Origin: Pseudomonadota bacterium
Lineage (GTDB): Bacteria > Pseudomonadota > Gammaproteobacteria > Steroidobacterales > Steroidobacteraceae
Direction of reading: 5' to 3'
Assembly: GCA_023417315.1 (NCBI GenBank)
Contig: JAEZFW010000057.1
Location: 4,810-68,809, forward strand
Length of the DNA stretch: 64,000 bases
Below the pieces are notes generated by a model. The model saw nothing but the letters and a program-made list of their open reading frames with translations. It was not told the origin of the DNA and searched no databases. Every line of letters begins with the position of its first letter. The stretch's first letter is position 1. Positions 32,680-40,721 of this stretch are shown in pieces. The position numbers were made by a program, and so were the translations under genes.

Positions 32680-34017
32680 GTGGGGCGCAAGTATTTCGGC
32701 ACAGATGGCGTTCGCGGGCGAGTCGGCGAGCATCCGCTAACCGTGGAGTTCGCGCTCAAGCTCGCAAGCGCGGCTGCACGCGTGCTAGCCCCGAACGGCG
32801 GCACAGTGCTCGTGGGTAAGGATACGCGACTGTCCGGATACATGTTCGAATCAGCGCTCGAGGCAGGCTTCGTTGCTGCCGGCGTCAATGTCATGCTCAT
32901 CGGGCCGCTGCCTACACCGGGTATCGCGTACCTCACGAAGCGATTCGATTGCGACTTCGGCGTCGTGATCAGCGCATCGCACAATCTCTACGAAGACAAC
33001 GGCATCAAATTCTTCGATCGCGAAGGCGGCAAGCTGTCCGACGAGACGGAAGCGCAGATCGAGCAGTTCTTGGATCAATCTCCGGTCACGCGCAGCTCGG
33101 GGGCGCTTGGGCGTGCGATGCGCGTAGACAAGTCGCGCGTGAAGTATCAGGAGTTCTGCGCGTCGACTGTGGCGGGGCTGGATCTCACCGGCTTCAAGAT
33201 CGTCATCGATTGCGCGAACGGGGCGGGCTACAAGGTCGGACCTCGCATCCTTGCGGATCTCGGCGCCGAGATCGTACCGATCGGGTGCTCGCCGAATGGG
33301 CGCAACATCAATCTGAACTGCGGGTCCACGTCTCCTGAGTTGATTCAGTTGACCGTTCCCGGCGTGCGCGCCCATGCGGGCATCGCGCTCGACGGTGATG
33401 GAGATCGGCTGTTGATGGTGGATCACCTCGGACGAACCGTCGATGGCGATCAATTGCTCTACATCATCGCTCGCGCGCGACACGAACAGGGATCGTTGGT
33501 CGGCCCGGTCGTGGGTACGGTCATGAGCAATCTCGGTCTCGAGCACGCGCTCGCTAAGGAGGGAATCGGGTTTCAGCGTGCCAAGGTGGGCGATCGATAT
33601 GTATTGGAGAAGCTGCGTCAAACGGGTGGTGTGCTCGGCGGCGAAACCTCAGGCCATCTGCTGTGTCTCGACCGCACGACGACAGGCGATGCCCTCATCA
33701 GCGCGCTGCAAGTGCTAGCGATCATGAAGCAGAGCGGTCGGAGCCTTGCGGAGCTCGCCGCTCCGATGCCCAAGTACCCGCAGGTCCTGCAGAACGTCCG
33801 CGTTGCCCGCAAGATCGATCCAAATAGCTCGTCGGTGGTTCGAGATGCAGTGTCCGCGGCGGAGAAGCAGCTCGGCGAGACGGGGCGGATCGTACTTCGG
33901 GCATCCGGCACCGAACCGGTCATCCGAGTGATGGTCGAAGGGAGCGACGAGCGGCTCGTGACTGAAATCGCAACGCGCTTGTCTGCTTGTGTCGCATCCG
34001 CTGCGGAGGCCGCCTGA
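32680..34017 (+). CDS. glmM: Phosphoglucosamine mutase GlmM
   Basis: GlmM converts glucosamine-6-phosphate to glucosamine-1-phosphate for UDP-GlcNAc, peptidoglycan and LPS. The product is 445 residues. The start is GTG at 32680 with a strong AAGGAG eight bases upstream, giving MGRKYFGTDGVRGRVGE. The active phosphoserine is Ser100 in VVISASHNLYEDNGIKFF. The metal loop is LDGDGDRLLMVD, sugar-binding GGETSGHL, and phosphate-binding LRASGTEPVIRVMVEG. The folP-glmM pairing is conserved. Confidence 0.98.
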   Translation: MGRKYFGTDGVRGRVGEHPLTVEFALKLASAAARVLAPNGGTVLVGKDTRLSGYMFESALEAGFVAAGVNVMLIGPLPTPGIAYLTKRFDCDFGVVISASHNLYEDNGIKFFDREGGKLSDETEAQIEQFLDQSPVTRSSGALGRAMRVDKSRVKYQEFCASTVAGLDLTGFKIVIDCANGAGYKVGPRILADLGAEIVPIGCSPNGRNINLNCGSTSPELIQLTVPGVRAHAGIALDGDGDRLLMVDHLGRTVDGDQLLYIIARARHEQGSLVGPVVGTVMSNLGLEHALAKEGIGFQRAKVGDRYVLEKLRQTGGVLGGETSGHLLCLDRTTTGDALISALQVLAIMKQSGRSLAELAAPMPKYPQVLQNVRVARKIDPNSSSVVRDAVSAAEKQLGETGRIVLRASGTEPVIRVMVEGSDERLVTEIATRLSACVASAAEAA

Positions 34018-34193
34018 AAGCCTGCCTCCAGTCCCCACGTCGGACTTGAGTCCCCAATCCGCTTAGGCTCGGTCAGCTCGAGCGCACGGTTGCGTTGCTT
34101 TCCGGCGGGCTCGCCGCTAAGCTGCGCGCCCTTCGCCAAGGCCCGTTGCCCTCGAGAGGTTCCTGGCCCAAGGCTCCCCTATGAGGATGTTCG

Positions 34194-34952
34194 ATGCGCC
34201 GACCGTTCGTCGCAGGTAACTGGAAAATGCATGGCTCGCGCGGCGAGAACGCGCAGCTATTGGACGGCCTGCTGCAGAACCTGCCCGCTCAGACGTCTGC
34301 CGACATCGCAGTATGTCCGCCGTTCGTCTATTTGTGGGAGATCGCGCGACTGCTCAAATCCTCCGTCGTCGCGCTCGGCGCGCAATCCGTCTGTGCAGAG
34401 AGCATGGGCGCGTTCACGGGTGAGGTGTCGGCCAACATGCTGCGTGACATCGGCTGCACTTATGTGATCGTAGGGCATTCGGAGCGGCGTGCTATTTATA
34501 AGGAAGACGATGCCCTCGTCGCACGCAAGTTCCTGGCTGCTCAATCGCAGAGCCTAGTGCCGATTTTGTGCGTCGGGGAAACCCTAGAAGAGCGTGAGCG
34601 TGGGCAGACGACGAGCGTCGTCTCCCGTCAGCTCTCGGCAGTGTTGGACGTGGCCGGCGTCGGCTCACTGACGAATGCCGTTGTCGCTTATGAGCCCGTG
34701 TGGGCGATCGGCACCGGCAAGACCGCGACCCCGGAGCAGGCTCAAGAAGTTCATGCGCATATCCGCGCCGATGTCGCGAAACATGATGCTAAAATCGCAA
34801 GCCAGCTGCGGATCCTTTATGGGGGCAGTGTGAAGGCGGCAAACGCGCGCGAGATCTTCGCGATGCCCGACGTGGATGGTGGGTTGATCGGTGGCGCCTC
34901 GTTGAAAGCCGACGAGTTCTTGAAAATCTGCGCTGCCGCCCAAGCTCACTGA
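34194..34952 (+). CDS. tpiA: Triose-phosphate isomerase TpiA
   Basis: TpiA interconverts dihydroxyacetone phosphate and glyceraldehyde-3-phosphate in glycolysis. The product is 252 residues. Catalytic elements are FVAGNWKMHG (Lys), YVIVGHSERR (His), VAYEPVWAIGTG (Glu and flexible loop 6), and phosphate-binding LYGGSVKAAN and VDGGLIGGASL. The tpiA-secG-tRNA-Leu order is shared with Pseudomonas and Xanthomonas; E. coli lacks tpiA at this position. Confidence 0.98.
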   Translation: MRRPFVAGNWKMHGSRGENAQLLDGLLQNLPAQTSADIAVCPPFVYLWEIARLLKSSVVALGAQSVCAESMGAFTGEVSANMLRDIGCTYVIVGHSERRAIYKEDDALVARKFLAAQSQSLVPILCVGETLEERERGQTTSVVSRQLSAVLDVAGVGSLTNAVVAYEPVWAIGTGKTATPEQAQEVHAHIRADVAKHDAKIASQLRILYGGSVKAANAREIFAMPDVDGGLIGGASLKADEFLKICAAAQAH

Positions 34953-34998
34953 GCGCGTTGAGTTCCTGACAGATGATCTTCGCGCCGGTAGTATTGCA

Positions 34999-35382
34999 AT
35001 GAACTGGTTACATACCACGACAGTGATCTTTCACGTGCTCATCGCGGCCGCCATCGTCGGCCTCGTGCTGTTGCAGCGTGGAAAGGGCGCAGACGCCGGT
35101 GCGGGTTTCGGTGCTGGCGCATCGGGGACGGTATTCGGCGCACGAGGCTCCGCTTCATTTCTGTCGCGGACCACGGCGACGCTCGCAGCGTTGTTCATCG
35201 TCACGAGTTTGACGCTCGCCTATTTGGATAGTCGCAGCCCAGTGGCGCCCACGAGTGTGATCGATCGCGTGCAGACTCCGGCGCAGCAGACGAGCGAGAG
35301 CGAGTTGCCGGCGGTGCCTGCAGAGGCGAACGATGCGGTCGAGTTGCCGAGTCCGCCGAGCGAACCGTCAGAGCAACAGTAG
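34999..35382 (+). CDS. secG: Preprotein translocase subunit SecG
   Basis: SecG is the small membrane subunit of the SecYEG translocon. The product is 127 residues. Two membrane helices (about 6-24 and 53-72) flank the conserved loop LLQRGKGADAGAGFGAGASGTVFGARGSASFLSRTTA. The C-terminal third is a low-complexity Ser/Pro/Glu/Gln-rich tail of the kind common in the family. tRNA-Leu follows 110 bp downstream, as in E. coli (secG-leuU). Confidence 0.96.
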   Translation: MNWLHTTTVIFHVLIAAAIVGLVLLQRGKGADAGAGFGAGASGTVFGARGSASFLSRTTATLAALFIVTSLTLAYLDSRSPVAPTSVIDRVQTPAQQTSESELPAVPAEANDAVELPSPPSEPSEQQ

Positions 35383-35491
35383 TGGGCGACAGTAGCGAGC
35401 AGCAGTAGAAAGTTTGACCCCTCAGCTCTGTGCTAAAAACGCAGAGAGAGTACGAAAGGCGCACCACTGCCTTACGCGACTCGAAATCGGT

Positions 35492-35576
35492 GCGGATGTG
35501 GTGGAACTGGTAGACACGCTACTTTGAGGGGGTAGTGGGGCAACCCGTGTCGGTTCGAGTCCGACCATCCGCACCA
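35492..35576 (+). tRNA. tRNA-Leu (anticodon GAG)
   Basis: This is an 85-nt class II tRNA with encoded CCA. The 7-bp acceptor stem is GCGGATG/CATCCGC, the D-arm region is TGGTGGAACTGGTAGACACG, and the anticodon GAG is at 35526-35528 in loop TTGAGGG. A long variable arm and T-arm GGTTCGAGTCC follow. It resembles E. coli leuU, which occupies the same place after secG. Confidence 0.96.
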
Positions 35577-35938
35577 GCTCTCACCGCGCAAGTCCCGCAT
35601 TTCCCCCTTTCTGTCACATCCCGACGATGCAGAGCGTCTGCACTCGCGTGGCGTCCTTGCGCTCCCACGGTGATATACCCTTACGCGCTTCCCAGATGAG
35701 CGGTGATCTACGTCGTTCGTCGTGGATGAGCAGCGGCAATGCTCACGAAAGCGATTTACGTGTTACCGATTCGCAACGTCCTGATACAATGCGCGCCCGC
35801 TGGCGCCAGGTCGAGAATATTCCTGAAGACGACCTTCACTACTGTGTCGATGTACGACCAGTAGGCATTCGACTGCGTCGGTCGCTCGCGCTGCGAGCGC
35901 AAGCGTTTCGTGGCGACAGCCAGAGGACTCGCCGGTAG
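35577..35938 (+). promoter_or_regulatory. Gap before nuoA holding a probable nuo promoter
   Basis: The 362-base gap has no convincing gene. A sigma-70-like promoter is visible: TTACCG (35763-35768), 16-bp spacer, TACAAT (35785-35790), about 150 bp before the nuoA ATG. This leaves a long 5' leader in which I see no riboswitch. An open frame at 35627-35938 is Arg-rich and lacks any family signature, so it is not annotated. Confidence 0.5.
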
Positions 35939-36295
35939 ATGTTGCAGAACTACGTGCCCATCTTGATTTTTCTCGGAGTCGCGACCGCTCTGGGCGCCGT
36001 TCTCATCGGTCTCGGATTTCTGTTCGGGCCGCGCAAGCCCGACGAAGAGAAGCTCTCAGCGTATGAGTGCGGTTTCGAGGCCTTCTCTGATTCGCGCATG
36101 CGCTTCGACGTTCGGTACTACCTCGTCGCCATTCTCTTCATCGTGTTCGATCTCGAAATCGCCTTCCTGTTTCCCTGGGCCGTCTCGCTCGGGACGATCG
36201 GGACGGTCGGCGTGATCGCTATGGGAATCTTCTTGGCGATTCTCGTCGTTGGCTTTGTCTACGAGTGGAAGAAGGGAGCCTTGGAATGGGATTGA
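35939..36295 (+). CDS. nuoA: NADH-quinone oxidoreductase subunit A
   Basis: NuoA is a membrane subunit of respiratory complex I, at the junction with the peripheral arm. The product is 118 residues with three helices (about 8-30, 60-82 and 88-110). The conserved loop is KLSAYECGFEAFSDSRMRFDVRYYLVAILFIVFDLEIAFLFPWA, with the ECG motif. It is the first of fourteen consecutive nuo genes. The stop overlaps the nuoB start by ten bases. Confidence 0.98.
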   Translation: MLQNYVPILIFLGVATALGAVLIGLGFLFGPRKPDEEKLSAYECGFEAFSDSRMRFDVRYYLVAILFIVFDLEIAFLFPWAVSLGTIGTVGVIAMGIFLAILVVGFVYEWKKGALEWD

Positions 36296-36789
36296 CCGCG
36301 CCCACGGCGGAAACGCCCGATGCACCACCTCCTGATCGAGGTTTCGTCACGACGACCGTCGACAAGCTCGTCAATTGGGCTCGGACCGGTTCGATGTGGC
36401 CCATGACCTTCGGTCTCGCGTGCTGCGCAGTGGAGATGATGCACGCAGGGGCCGCGCGCTACGACCTCGATCGCTTCGGTGTCGTCTTTCGCCCCAGCCC
36501 GCGACAGTCTGATGTCATGATCGTCGCGGGCACGCTCGTGAACAAAATGGCACCCGCTCTGCGCAAGGTTTACGACCAGATGCCCGAGCCTCGCTGGGTG
36601 ATCTCGATGGGGTCCTGCGCCAACGGCGGCGGGTACTACCACTACTCCTATGCCGTGGTGCGCGGCTGCGATCGCATCGTTCCCGTGGACGTATACGTGC
36701 CAGGGTGTCCGCCCAACGCAGAGGCGCTCCTGTACGGCATTCTGCAATTGCAGAACAAGATCCGTCGTACCAGCACGATCGCTCGCTAG
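36286..36789 (+). CDS. nuoB: NADH-quinone oxidoreductase subunit B
   Basis: NuoB carries the terminal [4Fe-4S] cluster N2 that reduces quinone. The product is 167 residues. The cluster ligands are the adjacent Cys pair in GLACCAVEMMHAG, with MGSCANGGGYYHYS and VPGCPPNAEALLYG. The ATG at 36286 overlaps nuoA and has GGGAG upstream. Confidence 0.98.
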   Translation: MGLTAPTAETPDAPPPDRGFVTTTVDKLVNWARTGSMWPMTFGLACCAVEMMHAGAARYDLDRFGVVFRPSPRQSDVMIVAGTLVNKMAPALRKVYDQMPEPRWVISMGSCANGGGYYHYSYAVVRGCDRIVPVDVYVPGCPPNAEALLYGILQLQNKIRRTSTIAR

Positions 36790-36798
36790 AGGTCTTTG

Positions 36799-37506
36799 AT
36801 GAGTGCACGCAGCGAGACATTGGCCTCGAGAATCGGTGCGCGCTTCGGCGAACGCTTGCGAGCGCTGCCATGCGTAGCGCACGACGTCGCGTTCGAAGTG
36901 CCGCGCGAGGAGCTGCTCGCGGTGTGTCGCGAGTTGCGCGACAACCCCGATTTCGGGTTCGAGCAGCTCATCGATCTCGCCGGCGTCGATTTCCTCGATT
37001 ACGGTCGCGACGAGTGGAACACGTACAGCTCAACGGCGACCGGCTTCAGCCGCGGCGTGAATCGCATTCGTGAAAAGGTGTCGGAGCCGCGCGAGGCGCG
37101 CTTCGCAGTGACCTACCAGCTGCTCTCGATCTCGAACAACTGGCGCCTGCGTCTGCGTTCGTACGCATCTGACGGCGAGCCACCCGTGATCGACTCCGTG
37201 GTCGGCATCTGGGCAGCGGCGAATTGGTTCGAGCGCGAAGCGTTCGATCTGTTCGGCATCTTCTTCAACGAGCATCCGGACCTGCGCCGCTTGCTGACCG
37301 ACTATGGATTCATCGGACATCCGTTCCGCAAGGACTTCCCGCTCATCGGCAACGTCGAAGTGAAGTTCGATCCTGCGAAAGGACGCGTTGTTTATCAACC
37401 CGTCACGATCGAGCCGCGCACACTCGTGCCGCGTGTCATTCGCGAAGACAACCGTTACGAGCCTGCGCTGAAAGACGTGCCCGTGGGGGCAGATACTCGT
37501 GGCTGA
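36799..37506 (+). CDS. nuoC: NADH-quinone oxidoreductase subunit C
   Basis: NuoC is a 30-kDa-type peripheral subunit of complex I, 235 residues. Diagnostic motifs are DLFGIFFNEHPDLRRLLTDYGFIGHPFRKDFP and an N-terminal FEQLIDLAGVDFLDY block. nuoC and nuoD are separate genes, unlike the fused nuoCD of E. coli. A TTG precedes the chosen ATG by one codon. The stop overlaps the nuoD start by eight bases. Confidence 0.97.
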   Translation: MSARSETLASRIGARFGERLRALPCVAHDVAFEVPREELLAVCRELRDNPDFGFEQLIDLAGVDFLDYGRDEWNTYSSTATGFSRGVNRIREKVSEPREARFAVTYQLLSISNNWRLRLRSYASDGEPPVIDSVVGIWAAANWFEREAFDLFGIFFNEHPDLRRLLTDYGFIGHPFRKDFPLIGNVEVKFDPAKGRVVYQPVTIEPRTLVPRVIREDNRYEPALKDVPVGADTRG

Positions 37507-38752
37507 GATTCACAACTTCACACTCAACTTCGGACCGCAGCATCCGGCGGCACACGGCGTGTTGCGCCTCGTGCTCGAGCTAGATGGTGAGGTCATCCAG
37601 AAGGCGGATCCGCACGTCGGGCTGTTGCATCGAGCGACCGAGAAGCTCGCTGAGAACAAGCCTTTCAACCAGTCGATCGGCTACATGGATCGGCTCGACT
37701 ACGTGTCGATGATGTGCAATGAGCACGCGTATGTCTTAGCGATCGAAAAACTCTTAGGCATCGAGCCGCCGATTCGAGCGAAGTACATCCGCACGATGTT
37801 CGATGAGATCACGCGCATCCTGAATCACCTCATGTGGCTCGGCGCGCACGGACTCGACATTGGCGCCATGACAGTGTTTCTGTACGCGTTCCGCGAACGC
37901 GAGTATTTGATGGATTGCTATGAGGCGGTGTCCGGCACGCGCATGCATGCCACCTACTATCGACCCGGCGGCGTCTATCGCGACCTGCCGGAATCGATGC
38001 CGAAATATCAGTCCTCGAAATGGCGTTCGCAGAAGGAAGTGGACAAGCTGAACGAGCAACGCTCGGGCAGCCTCCTCGATTTCATCGACCATTTCACGCA
38101 GACGTTCCCCGCGAACGTCGACGAGTACGAAGCGCTGTTGACGGATAACCGCATCTGGAAGCAACGGACCGTAAACATCGGCGTCGTATCGCCCGAGCGT
38201 GCGCTGCAACTCGGCTTCACGGGTCCGATGCTGCGCGGCTCGGGCATTGCGTGGGATCTGCGCAAAAAGCAGCCGTACGAAATGTATGGCGAGATGGACT
38301 TCGACATTCCCATCGGTGCAAACGGCGATTGCTATGATCGCTACCTCGTTCGCGTCGCGGAGATGCGCGAATCGAACCGCATCATCAAGCAATGCGTGGA
38401 GTGGCTGAAGCGAAATCCCGGGCCCGTGATGAGCTCCGATCACAAAGTCGCACCGCCCAGCCGCGAAGACATGAAAGGCGACATGGAGTCGCTCATCCAT
38501 CACTTCAAACTCTTTACAGAAGGCTACTGCGTGCCGGAAGGCGAAACCTACGCCGCGGTGGAGGCGCCGAAAGGCGAGTTCGGAATCTATCTCGTCTCGG
38601 ACGGCGCAAACAAACCTTATCGGCTCAAGTGCCGCGCTCCCGGATTCCCCCATCTCGCCTCATTAGAGGAAATGGTGAAGGGTCACATGCTCGCGGACGT
38701 CGTGGCGGTGATTGGCACACAAGACATCGTTTTCGGGGAAATCGACCGGTGA
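37499..38752 (+). CDS. nuoD: NADH-quinone oxidoreductase subunit D
   Basis: NuoD is the 49-kDa-type subunit that forms the quinone site with NuoB. The product is 417 residues from a GTG start: MAEIHNFTLNFGPQHPAAHGVLRLVLELDGE. Other signatures are DPHVGLLHRATEKL, YMDRLDYVSMMCNEHAY, and the C-terminal VAVIGTQDIVFGEIDR. Its stop overlaps the nuoE start as GTGA. Confidence 0.98.
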   Translation: MAEIHNFTLNFGPQHPAAHGVLRLVLELDGEVIQKADPHVGLLHRATEKLAENKPFNQSIGYMDRLDYVSMMCNEHAYVLAIEKLLGIEPPIRAKYIRTMFDEITRILNHLMWLGAHGLDIGAMTVFLYAFREREYLMDCYEAVSGTRMHATYYRPGGVYRDLPESMPKYQSSKWRSQKEVDKLNEQRSGSLLDFIDHFTQTFPANVDEYEALLTDNRIWKQRTVNIGVVSPERALQLGFTGPMLRGSGIAWDLRKKQPYEMYGEMDFDIPIGANGDCYDRYLVRVAEMRESNRIIKQCVEWLKRNPGPVMSSDHKVAPPSREDMKGDMESLIHHFKLFTEGYCVPEGETYAAVEAPKGEFGIYLVSDGANKPYRLKCRAPGFPHLASLEEMVKGHMLADVVAVIGTQDIVFGEIDR

Positions 38753-39252
38753 GCGATACGACGACGCAAGACGGCGTGCTCTCGGAGCATGCGAAGCACG
38801 AGATCGACCATTGGGTCGCGAAGTTTCCGCCGGAGCGCAAGCGCTCTGCGGTGATCGCGGCGCTGCGCGCCGTGCAGCACGACAACGGCGGCTATCTCAC
38901 TCGCGAATCGATGGATGCCGTCGCCGACTATCTCGGCTTGCCTAAGATTCAGGTATACGAGGTCGCGACGTTCTACTCGATGTTCGAGACGAAGCCAGTC
39001 GGCCGGCACCATATCTCGGTGTGCACGAACATCTCGTGCATGCTATGCGGCGGCGACGAAATCCTCGCGCACGTGGAGAAACGCCTTGGCATAAAGGTTG
39101 GCGAGAGCACTGCGGACGGACGCTTCTTCTTGAAGCGTGAGGAAGAGTGCTTAGCGGCGTGCAATAACGCGCCCATGATGATGGTCGATCACGTCTACTA
39201 CGAGAATCTCACGCCCGAGAAGGTCGATGAGATCTTGGATCGACACAAGTGA
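38749..39252 (+). CDS. nuoE: NADH-quinone oxidoreductase subunit E
   Basis: NuoE is the 24-kDa-type subunit holding the off-path [2Fe-2S] cluster N1a. The product is 167 residues, starting at GTG 38749. The thioredoxin-like domain has Cys ligands in SVCTNISCMLCGG and ECLAACNNAPMM. N-terminal PPERKRSAVIAALRAVQHDNGGYLTRESM and IQVYEVATFYSMF are typical. A longer in-frame reading (from 38392) overlaps nuoD and is discarded. Confidence 0.97.
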   Translation: MSDTTTQDGVLSEHAKHEIDHWVAKFPPERKRSAVIAALRAVQHDNGGYLTRESMDAVADYLGLPKIQVYEVATFYSMFETKPVGRHHISVCTNISCMLCGGDEILAHVEKRLGIKVGESTADGRFFLKREEECLAACNNAPMMMVDHVYYENLTPEKVDEILDRHK

Positions 39253-39309
39253 TGAGATCAGGCGCGCGAGCAATCGCTCGCATCCAACTCCACCGGTAAC
39301 GCATTCGGC

Positions 39310-40617
39310 ATGCAAAAAGAGTATCCGCAAAATTTCGTGTGCTTCGAGCCGCTCTCGATGGAGCGACCCTGGGAGCTCGCGAGTTATCGCAAGATCGGCG
39401 GTTATGAGGTGTGGGAGCGGATCCTGCGCGAGAAGACCCCGCGCGAGCAGATCATTGAAGAAGTCAAAGCATCCGGTCTGCGTGGCCGTGGTGGCGCGGG
39501 ATTTCCCACAGGTGTGAAGTGGAGCTTCATGCCGCGTAATGCGCCGGGTCAAAAGTATGTCGTCTGCAACTCGGACGAGAGCGAGCCCGGTACCTGTCAC
39601 GATCGCGACATTCTTCGATACAACCCTCATGCGCTGATCGAAGGAATGGCAATCGGCGGTTACGCCATGGGCGCGACGGTCGGCTACAACTACATCCGCG
39701 GCGAATTCCTTGCCGAGCCCGTGCCGCGTTTCGAAGCCGCACTGCAGGAAGCGTATGCGGCGGGCTTGCTCGGCAAGAACCTGCTCGGCTCCGGTATCGA
39801 TTTCGATCTGTATTCGTTCGTCGGCGCAGGTGCGTATATCTGCGGTGAGGAGACTGCGCTGCTCGAGTCGTTGGAGGGTAAGCAAGGACGGCCTCGCTTC
39901 AAACCGCCGTTTCCGGCGAACTTCGGCTTGTACGGCAAGCCGACGACGATCAACAACACGCAGAGCTTTGCGTCGGTACCGACGATCTTGCGCAAGGGTG
40001 CGAAGTGGTTCGCGGATCTCGGCGTCGCGAACGCTGGCGGCACATTGATCTTTTCCGTCTCAGGTCACGTCAACAGGCCCCAGAACGTCGAGCTGCCGCT
40101 TGGCATCCCGTTCAAAGACCTGCTCGAGCTCTGCGGCGGAATGCGCGGTGGAAGGAAACTAAAAGCTGTCATCCCCGGTGGCTCGTCTGTCCCCGTCGTG
40201 CCAGGCGAAATGATGATGGATGTGACGATGGACTACGACGGCTTGCGCAAAGTCGGGTCGGCCCTCGGCACCGGTGCGATGATCGTAATGGACGAGACCA
40301 CCTGTATGGTGCGCGTGCTCGAGCGCATCTCGCGCTTCTACTACGCAGAGTCGTGCGGCCAGTGTACGCCGTGCCGCGAAGGCACCGGTTGGATGAACCG
40401 AGTACTGCGACGAATTCTCGCCGGAGAAGGGCGCAAGCAGGACCTAGACATGCTCGTCGATGTCGCGAACAAGATCGAAGGTCACACGATCTGCGCCTTC
40501 GGCGATGCGTCCGCGTGGCCGGTGCAAAGCTTCATGAAGCACTTCCGGCACGAGTTCGAGTACATGATCGAGAACGGCCACAGCATCGTCGAGCGCGACA
40601 AACGCCAGGCAGCGTGA
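39310..40617 (+). CDS. nuoF: NADH-quinone oxidoreductase subunit F
   Basis: NuoF is the 51-kDa-type subunit, site of NADH oxidation, binding FMN and cluster N3. The product is 435 residues. The NADH/FMN region is GLRGRGGAGFPTGVKW and CNSDESEPGTCHDRDI; GAYICGEETALLESLEG follows. Cluster ligands are in ESCGQCTPCREGT, with the fourth Cys in GHTICAFGDA. The gap to nuoG contains heptamer repeats. Confidence 0.98.
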   Translation: MQKEYPQNFVCFEPLSMERPWELASYRKIGGYEVWERILREKTPREQIIEEVKASGLRGRGGAGFPTGVKWSFMPRNAPGQKYVVCNSDESEPGTCHDRDILRYNPHALIEGMAIGGYAMGATVGYNYIRGEFLAEPVPRFEAALQEAYAAGLLGKNLLGSGIDFDLYSFVGAGAYICGEETALLESLEGKQGRPRFKPPFPANFGLYGKPTTINNTQSFASVPTILRKGAKWFADLGVANAGGTLIFSVSGHVNRPQNVELPLGIPFKDLLELCGGMRGGRKLKAVIPGGSSVPVVPGEMMMDVTMDYDGLRKVGSALGTGAMIVMDETTCMVRVLERISRFYYAESCGQCTPCREGTGWMNRVLRRILAGEGRKQDLDMLVDVANKIEGHTICAFGDASAWPVQSFMKHFRHEFEYMIENGHSIVERDKRQAA

Positions 40618-40626
40618 GCAATGAGA

Positions 40627-40713
40627 GAAGCGGATAGCGGATGGCGGATAGCGGATCGTCGACGGCGCGTGCCGTTCTCGTCTGGCTACAGCCTACAGCC
40701 CACAGCCTACAAC
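40627..40713. repeat. Heptamer-period arrays between nuoF and nuoG
   Basis: Two arrays of four near-identical 7-base units are present: AGCGGAT-type at 40627-40658 and GCCTACA-type at 40684-40713. Unlike the other loci, these arms are not convincing reverse complements of one another. The first begins about 9 bases after the nuoF stop. The second ends about 9 bases before the nuoG ATG and replaces any Shine-Dalgarno site. Confidence 0.78.
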
Positions 40714-40721
40714 CTCTTCAA

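Noticed and set aside
35627..35938. Open frame of 103 codons directly before nuoA
   Set aside because: Arg/Ser-rich, no recognised motif, and it contains the probable nuo promoter; more likely leader DNA.
40641..40721. N-terminal extension of NuoG from an upstream ATG
   Set aside because: The extra 27 residues are translated heptamer repeat; the family N-terminus begins at 40722.
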